Assembly: GCA_020881915.1 (NCBI GenBank)
Contig: JAJFPB010000004.1
Location: 1,488,001 to 1,552,000 of the forward strand
Length of the DNA: 64,000 nucleotides
Source of the DNA: Paramyrothecium sp. XJ0827
Taxonomy: Eukaryota; Ascomycota; Sordariomycetes; Hypocreales; Stachybotryaceae
Direction: 5' to 3'
Shown: positions 58,344 to 64,000 of the stretch, in pieces
How positions within the stretch are numbered: position 1 is the stretch's first letter
Layout of the letters: each line of letters opens with the position of its first letter
Notes under the pieces: model-generated
Databases searched by the model: none
What the model was told of the DNA's origin: nothing
What the model saw: the letters and a program-made list of their open reading frames with translations, nothing else
Position numbers and translations under genes: made by a program

Positions 58344-59217
58344 GAGTACGGTGGGTGTGGGCTCTTTAGTCAAAGACCTGGGATCCAGTGCCAACCACCA
58401 CAAGCTGTGTGGGCGAAAGGTGGAGTGGACTCGCCTTGACTTGGTGGTCAGGTAATGTCGGGTCGGGTTATGGTGCAGGTAGAATTGCGTTGGATCAGAT
58501 TGGGGGGGGGGAAGATGGAGGGGCAGCTCCGGCATAATTCCTGGATCCATGGGGTGGCCGTTTCGGGTCAAGCACAGCGGGGAAGGCCTGCTAAGCTAGT
58601 CTTACCGCCCTATGAGAGAGCTGTTTGAGTCGTGTGGGTGCGCTCTATCGCAGCGCTGCAGTGGCTGGGGCGACCACTAACTTGTTTGATTAGATACCTC
58701 GACTCGCCTGGAGGCTGGGCTTCCGGGTAACAAGACGACATCCTTGCCCTTGAGTGGCTTTGTCTGCGCACAGGGCATCATGTTGATGTTTATAAGGAAG
58801 CAACTGCTCATAGTTACTAACTATCTGGTCAAACATGCGCCTGGGCTTGGCGAAGCCGGTGTAAATAGCTCGTCAAACAAAGAGTGATCCGACGCACAAC
58901 TTGTTTGAGCCCGTCGATTCCAATGTGAAATGGATACTCTCTTCACCTCCCCAAAAAGGGAGACATTGACGCCGTAGAAAATATGACCTGTGTCCCATAA
59001 CTTACATGTGCAATTCACATGCATCACAGTCGGTGCATCCTTCGCATGTGCACCACATCATCGGGTCACGACAGAAATGAATCATTGACTGTGTGGATCT
59101 TGACCCCGACTTGAACCTTTCCCATCCATTACTCGTACGCTCTTATACACGCGCGCGTTGTTTGCACGGCCTTCTCCATAATATTTACACCCAATGTACA
59201 TCAAACCATCCACTTCC
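58344..59217. other. Intergenic: SNF1 upstream region, 0.87 kb
   Basis: This is the SNF1 promoter and leader and the 3' flank of the next minus-strand gene. It includes a 9-G run at 58502-58510 and repeated CATGTG/CACATG words at about 59008-59050. No gene is supported. Confidence 0.55.
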
Positions 59218-60094
59218 TCATCCTCGAGTTTGGCTGGAGACTTTGGCTTCCTCAGCTTTCAGCCTATCCACCAGTTTCTGTCTCAAGAACGGGCTGAGTC
59301 CTAGGCTGTTCAAATAGGTTAGTGCATGCCAATACGATGACTGTCATTAATCTCAAGGTGGTGTCGTCCTGGTCACTCACATGCCCTCGTTTGTGACAAC
59401 CCTGTACGTGCCGCTTGGTTGAGCCTTGCCCACCACCTCGCCCGACTCGTCTACCTCCACGCTGGCCAGGATATCCTCTGGCCATGCTATCCTCCCGAAG
59501 TCGGGCGGGTTTCGTCGGTCACTCAAGTGTACCCATCCACCTCTCCCGGCGCCACCTGCACCACCTTGCGCGCTTGCGCCGCCAGCACCAGAGCCTCCGG
59601 CGCCTCCGCCAGCTCCTTGTCTACGAGAACCTCCGCGACTAGACCGTTGCTGGCCGAAGAAAGCACCGCCCGAGCCCAGGTTGAAGCCACCAGGAGAGGC
59701 GAAAGCGCGTGCCTGGCTGATAACATCGTCGTCTTGGTGCCCGTATTCGGTGACCACATCATTGAGGATATTCAGGAAGCGACTGTTCTCGGTGAACGAC
59801 TGGGGCGTCGGCGGAACGGCGGTTGACGTGCCAATCGCAAGTTCTCTCGTCGGCGGTGACGTTTCGAGATATGTCAGTATGTGTGAAGATGCAGAATTCG
59901 GATCGCGGAAGACTTTCTTTGACGATTGTAAGCAAGTGCATCATTTTCTCGAATGTGCCAAGTCAGAAGAGTCGACCGATCCTTACAATATGCGGGTTGT
60001 TGGACAAGGTTGATACCGTCCGGCGTACGCTGAATGTGCCATTGGGAATTGACCGACTGCATAAGGCCCAGGTTCGAGCCAGGACGGGTGCCAT
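59218..60094 (-). CDS. Glycine-rich, probably mitochondrial protein of unknown function
   Basis: Three minus-strand exons: 59987-60094, 59381-59916 and 59218-59305. Introns of 70 and 75 nt (GTAAGG and GTGAGT donors) keep phase, giving 243 aa. The first exon encodes a 36-residue Arg/Ser/Thr-rich, acid-free leader (MAPVLARTWALCSRSIPNGT and onward), a typical mitochondrial presequence. The mature part has VFRDPNS, LTYLETSPPTRELAIGTST, SFTENSRFLNILNDVV, then FASPGGFNLGSGGAFFGQQR. A 40-residue Gly/Ala run follows, then a striking GGWVHLSDRRNPPDFGRIAW, SGTYRVVTNEGI across the second splice site, and LGLSPFLRQKLVDRLKAEE. I do not recognise the family. The WVHLSD-PPDFGRIAWPED block reads like a conserved fungal domain. 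Mitochondrial location is inferred. Confidence 0.78.
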
Positions 60095-60522
60095 TTTGAC
60101 GTAGTTGAGCGATGTGTTCTTCAGACGTTAAATAGCTGCCGTTGGAATCAGAGTCGATAAATTAATCCTTGCATAGCTTTTTCCTTCGGAGCTGTATCAT
60201 ACTTTACCTACCTTACCTTAAGGTAAGCAAGGGTCCTCCCGATAATGAGGTCACTGACGCGCTGGACCCCACAGTGCACTCCTCAAGCCAAGGTACTGGT
60301 ACCCCTACCGTACCGCCTTATGCACTTATCCGAAATCAATTAGACGCGTCGACGCGGTCTGGAAAAAGGTGGGATGAGAAGGTCGCGATTGTGCATTGGC
60401 AACCTGCTGTGGGCGTTGCAATTAATTCTGGATCCCACCCGTGTCTAGAGCCGCGTTCGTTCCTCATGTGAAGCTGCAACGATCATTCAGCACACTTATC
60501 AAGATCGAATCCGTCCGCCAAG
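60095..60522. other. Divergent intergenic region, 0.43 kb
   Basis: A shared promoter of the glycine-rich protein gene and DPB2. It contains a perfect 16-bp palindrome of the TACCTT motif at 60212-60227 (separate entry). No other structure is visible. Confidence 0.6.
60212..60227. promoter_or_regulatory. Perfect palindrome CTTACCTTAAGGTAAG
   Basis: A 16-bp perfect palindrome, preceded by TTACCTAC (60204-60211). It lies about 120 bp upstream of the glycine-rich gene and 300 bp upstream of DPB2. The half-site TACCTT recurs in at least eight intergenic regions of this window. It may be a dimeric factor site; this is inference. Confidence 0.5.
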
Positions 60523-62894
60523 ATGGACAAAACACCAGCGTCTTTCTTCCGAAGACCACAACGGCACGTACCTTCGTCTGCGCTGCCGTCTTCCTCACCA
60601 GCCTTTGGCACTCCCGTCCACCCCTTGAAGCCCTTCAACGTCAACGCCCCAAAGGCTGCGGTCCTCCCCATCATCCTCCCTCCCGCCTCTCTGCGACCGC
60701 TCGCTTTCCGAACTTTTACCAAGAAACATTCTCTCACCCTCACCTCGTCCGCCTTGCAGGAACTTGCCTCCTTCATAGGACGGCATTGCGGCTCAGGATG
60801 GCGAGAAGAAGGCTTGGCCGAACGTGTGCTAGAAGAGATAGCCAGGAGCTGGAAGAATCGCAACGGCGGAGTCATTGTCGAGGGCACCAGCAAGGAATTG
60901 GCGGAGATCCTAAAGACTTTAGAAGGCAACATGAGTGGAGGCAAGATTGTGAGCTTGGCTCGAGGCCTGCCTAGGGGCGACAGCATGCTTGACATGAAGG
61001 ATGGTGATTCCCTAAGCACGAGATTGGGTTTGCGACCAGCGGTACTCTCGAGAGAAGACAGCAACACAAGCTTTGGCCTTTCTGGGCTGGGGGTGGAAGA
61101 AGAAGGTGATAACGAGGAGGACGACTCCAACAACTTGAATTCGTGGTTGGAAATCATCGGTGCCTACGATCAGCCTCGATTGGTATACAACGTTGGGAAA
61201 AAGCACTTCGAAAGGTAAGAAACAATGCTGTCCCTTGCGCTCATTGTCTGACAATCACGGCCAGGGACACAGCCAAACCATCTCTACTTCCTCCAGCGTC
61301 TCACAAAACCACCGTCTTCCGTAACCGCTACCACGTTATTCACCAACGCCTTCTTCGCAACGAAAACTTTCATACTTCCTCAGTCTCATCGTCCCGAAAG
61401 CGCACCCTCCAACGCTCCCTCTCAAATCAGCAGTCTCTAAAGATCACGCCAATAGCCAATCTTCTTGGTCGCCACGGCAGTAATCATATGCTTCTCGGGC
61501 AGCTTACGATTCTGCCAACCGGTGATCTAGCTATCAGCGACCTCACTGGCACCATCGCCTTGGATCTGAGCCAAGCTACCGACATTCCTGAGAACTCGGC
61601 CTGGTTCTGTCCAGGCATGATTGTCCTGGTTGATGGAGTCTACGAGGAGGAGGAAGAATCTGTTGGCAAAGGCCTGAGTGGCAGCAACGGAGTTGGTGGC
61701 ACCCTTGGGGGCCGATTTCAGGGCTTTCTGATCAGTCATCCCCCCTGTGAGAGGCGAAAGGCAACCCTCGGAATCAGTGGCCCAGACGCAGGTGCAGACC
61801 AAACGATAGGAGGAGGCTTCGGATGGGTGGACTTCCTTGGCGTTGGGAGCGAACGCGCAGTTGGTTCCAAGATGCGCAGGTTAGAACAGAAGCTCTTGAG
61901 GGCCCATTCGGAAGACGACCCTGCGCGGGACAGGGTTGTGATTCTCGGCGAGCTGAATCTCGATCAACCTCGCGCTCTTCAGGCTCTCCGCAAGATCCTT
62001 TCTCTGTACGCTGCCGAACCAGAAGGCAGCTCACCGTTGACCTTCGTTCTGACCGGCAACTTCACTCAGCATGCAGTCATGGCCAGGGGTGGGAGCGGCG
62101 GCAGCATCGAGTACAAAGAATACTTTGACGCTCTTGCGTCGGTTCTTTCCGACTATCCTACTCTTCTCCAGTCTTCCACCTTCGTCTTCGTGCCAGGCGA
62201 CAACGACGGCTGGGTATCGTCCATCACAGCTGGAGCATCGGTGCCTTTGCCCCGCAAGTCAGTTCCGGACATGTTCACGTCGCGGATCCGCCGAGCATTC
62301 GCTACTGCCAACGCAGAGGCCGGGAACAAGACAGAAGGCACAGCCATATGGACGACGAATCCAAGCCGCTTGTCGCTGTTCGGGCCGAGCCACGAACTTG
62401 TGCTGTTTCGAGATGACCTCTCCGCTCGCCTAAGGCGAACGGGTGTGAACTTGACACGTAAGACGAGTGGTTCCGCGGACAGCGGTAACCCTCAGATGGA
62501 TGAGGTGGATGCGTCGCAAGCTTCAGAAACCATGGATGTGGACGTCGAATTGGAGACACCAGCAAAGCCAGCTAACGGCACGGCGCCTTCTACGCCACAC
62601 GATATACTCGCTGCGCAGAGACTCGTCAAAACCCTCCTCGACCAAGGGTACATGGCTCCCTTCCGACAGTCCATCCGGCCTGTGCACTGGGACTACGCCA
62701 CCGCGTTGCATCTCTACCCCTTACCGACCGCTCTTGCCTTGATAGACACCACGGCGCCGACGTTCTGTATAACATACGAGGGCTGTCACGTCATGAACCC
62801 GGGCAGCGTGCTGGTCCCTGGTCGCAAAGGGGTGGGCCGGTGGATTGAATACCGGCTGGGACGGTCTGGGAAGATACGAGAATGCACGTTTTAG
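60523..62894 (+). CDS. dpb2: DPB2, B subunit of DNA polymerase epsilon
   Basis: Two exons: 60523-61214 and 61265-62894. The 50-nt intron (GTAAGA donor, GGCCAG acceptor) joins phase 2, giving 773 aa. The N-terminal domain (about 45-130, LRPLAFRTFTKKHSLTLTSS) is the AAA-like/helical region typical of Dpb2. The middle has the OB fold (ITPIANLLGRHGS, then HMLLGQLTILPTGDLAISD). The C-terminal half is the inactive calcineurin-like phosphoesterase domain (VVILGELNLDQP, FVLTGNFTQ, FVFVPGDNDGW) ending in the NPGSVLVPGRKGVGRWIEY segment. It holds Pol epsilon to the GINS/CMG helicase and is essential for leading-strand synthesis and origin firing. The Asp-rich linker and Ser runs around 195-215 are probably disordered. 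Confidence 0.95.
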
Positions 62895-63176
62895 TTTATG
62901 GGCGCCTCCAGCAGCTCTTGTTGCTGCGTAGGCCGCGGCTGCTCGAGCTGGGTACTGCGTATGTTCTACTTGTAATGATAATGATGATAGACGAACGGCT
63001 CATAATGCAAAGAATCCATGTTAGCTATTTGGCTGGCGGGTACGGGCAATGTAGCAGGGTTCAAGCCTTAAAACGCAACCACTTAGGCGTGTTTACTGTT
63101 CACAAGACTGTTCGCCCAGTAGATGTTCATTCAAGGGCGAAAAATGTCGAGTTTTATAGACGATACATAGATGGGA
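62895..63176. other. Short intergenic between convergent genes
   Basis: About 280 bp of facing 3' flanks, AT-rich around 62960-63000. Nothing else is visible. Confidence 0.6.
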
Positions 63177-64000
63177 TCATTCTAATAATAGAGCCTCCTC
63201 ATTCAGGACGCCAAACAGCCCTTCTATTTCAGTCCTGACCTTTTTCAACTCCTCCGCGACCTGTACAGTCACGAGCGTATAAGCGTAGACTAGAGCATAG
63301 TCTTTCTCCTCAGTAACGGTCTCAGCGTCACCGGCGTCGTTTTCCAGGTTGTCCTCCATGTGTTGCCTCCGGAATTGGTGGATCTTGCCGAGCAGTCGAT
63401 CCTTAATGGTATCGACCGTAGGAATGGAATCAGTCAGTGGGTACTCAAGCATGATGCAAGATGCTAGCACTTGAAAAATGTGACAGATGCGTTGACTGAG
63501 GAGCTTCCTCTCTGGGGCGGTAATTTCAAGCAGCATGCGTTCTCCGTCGGATAGGCTGAGGCGTTTCTGCGTGATTAAACGCATCGCGTAGAATCCATTT
63601 AGGATTCGCTTGGTGGATGTCATGATTCGCCCATATGCATCGTAGGGGAAAGGTCCACGCAGTTCGAATTCCGACTGTGCTGAGCCTCTGAGGGATTCGA
63701 GTTTGAAAGCTTGATACGGTCAGCATTTGTGTTCTCAAGAGACAAAATTTCTTTGACAGTGAACTCACCATAGCGCTGGAGTGCTGCTTGCTCGCCCTCG
63801 CGCATGTAATCGGCAGTGCTATTGCTCTCCAACAGCGTCAGGAGCGGTCCACGCTTCCAAATGAGACCCAATTGAAGATATAGAACAGCCAACCCTTCCC
63901 GGAACTTGCGCCGGCCAGAAATAGGCCACAAAAGTCTACAGACGATCATGCCCCACATGATCCCTAACGTGACTGCCAATACTCGATGATATGATATCTC
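63177..64000 (-). CDS. BRE4-like integral membrane protein (DUF2421-type), 5' partial
   Basis: On the minus strand the gene enters from beyond 64000. The frame is open to the window edge, so only the C-terminal part is present. Exons 63769-64000 and 63177-63709 are joined by a 59-nt intron (GTGAGT donor, GCTGAC branch, ATCAAG acceptor), phase 1. The visible part starts in a membrane segment (HRVLAVTLGIMWGMIVCRLLWP) followed by ISGRRKFREGLAVLYLQLGL. A cytosolic helical region follows with GPFPYDAYGRIM, RILNGFYAMRLITQKR and the C-terminal helices ending NEEALLLE. This matches the C-terminal half of fungal aromatic-acid-exporter-like proteins related to yeast Bre4 (brefeldin A sensitivity). Direct function is unproven. 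It converges with DPB2, about 280 bp between stops. Confidence 0.85.

Noticed and set aside
60061..60085. GGTTCGAGCC considered as a tRNA B box
   Set aside because: It lies in the first exon of the glycine-rich protein gene, and no A box, anticodon arm or acceptor stem can be matched around it.

Overview
The window is nuclear DNA from a filamentous ascomycete (Pezizomycotina, most likely a Sordariomycete). The evidence is short 47-175 nt spliceosomal introns with GTANGT or GTGAGT donors, CTGAC/CTAAC-type branch sites and CAG/TAG acceptors. Genes are spaced at roughly one per 2.5 kb on both strands, and two families are fungus-typical (FluG, and a BRE4-like membrane protein). I support 25 protein-coding genes, of which the first and the last run off the window. 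I see no tRNA, rRNA, CRISPR array or intact transposon.

Layout, left to right. 1-7 kb: the 3' part of a disordered protein carrying a repeated short motif, a small secreted protein, and a FluG-type amidohydrolase/glutamine-synthetase fusion. 10-16 kb: a Sln1-type hybrid histidine kinase facing the Pol III repressor MAF1. 18-24 kb: AP-1 sigma adaptin, the glutamate-cysteine ligase modifier-like subunit, the KEOPS kinase BUD32 and an unknown membrane protein. 25-33 kb: a carboxymuconolactone-decarboxylase-like protein, the FACT subunit SPT16 and a Cdc50/Lem3 flippase subunit. 36-45 kb: a small unknown protein, 5-hydroxyisourate hydrolase, the tail-anchor ATPase GET3, the polyadenylation factor MPE1 and a Dug1-type M20 dipeptidase. 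46-58 kb: a Yippee-like protein, neutral trehalase, isocitrate lyase and the SNF1/AMPK kinase. 59-64 kb: an unknown glycine-rich, probably mitochondrial protein, DNA polymerase epsilon subunit DPB2 and the 3' part of a BRE4-like protein.

Most genes are housekeeping and have no operon-like logic. Possible functional neighbourhoods are carbon starvation (neutral trehalase, isocitrate lyase and SNF1 in 9.5 kb) and glutathione turnover (a GCL modifier-like gene and a Dug1-like dipeptidase about 22 kb apart). Exon structures were rebuilt by reading splice sites and checking phase. Several genes have tiny first or last exons: 6 nt in MAF1, 11 nt and 30 nt in the sigma adaptin, 26 nt in the GCL modifier. 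Naive ORF calling would lose these.

The non-coding DNA holds three kinds of unexplained structure. One is a TACCTT/AAGGTA motif recurring in many intergenic regions, sometimes as perfect palindromes. The second is a pair of AT-rich, degenerate copies of one dispersed repeat (about 26.5 and 47.3 kb) that look RIP-decayed. The third is an imperfect 33-bp-arm hairpin at 33.3 kb. I found no convincing new multi-gene system. The best leads are the repeated FxR-GPP motif protein, the unknown glycine-rich mitochondrial candidate, and these non-coding elements.
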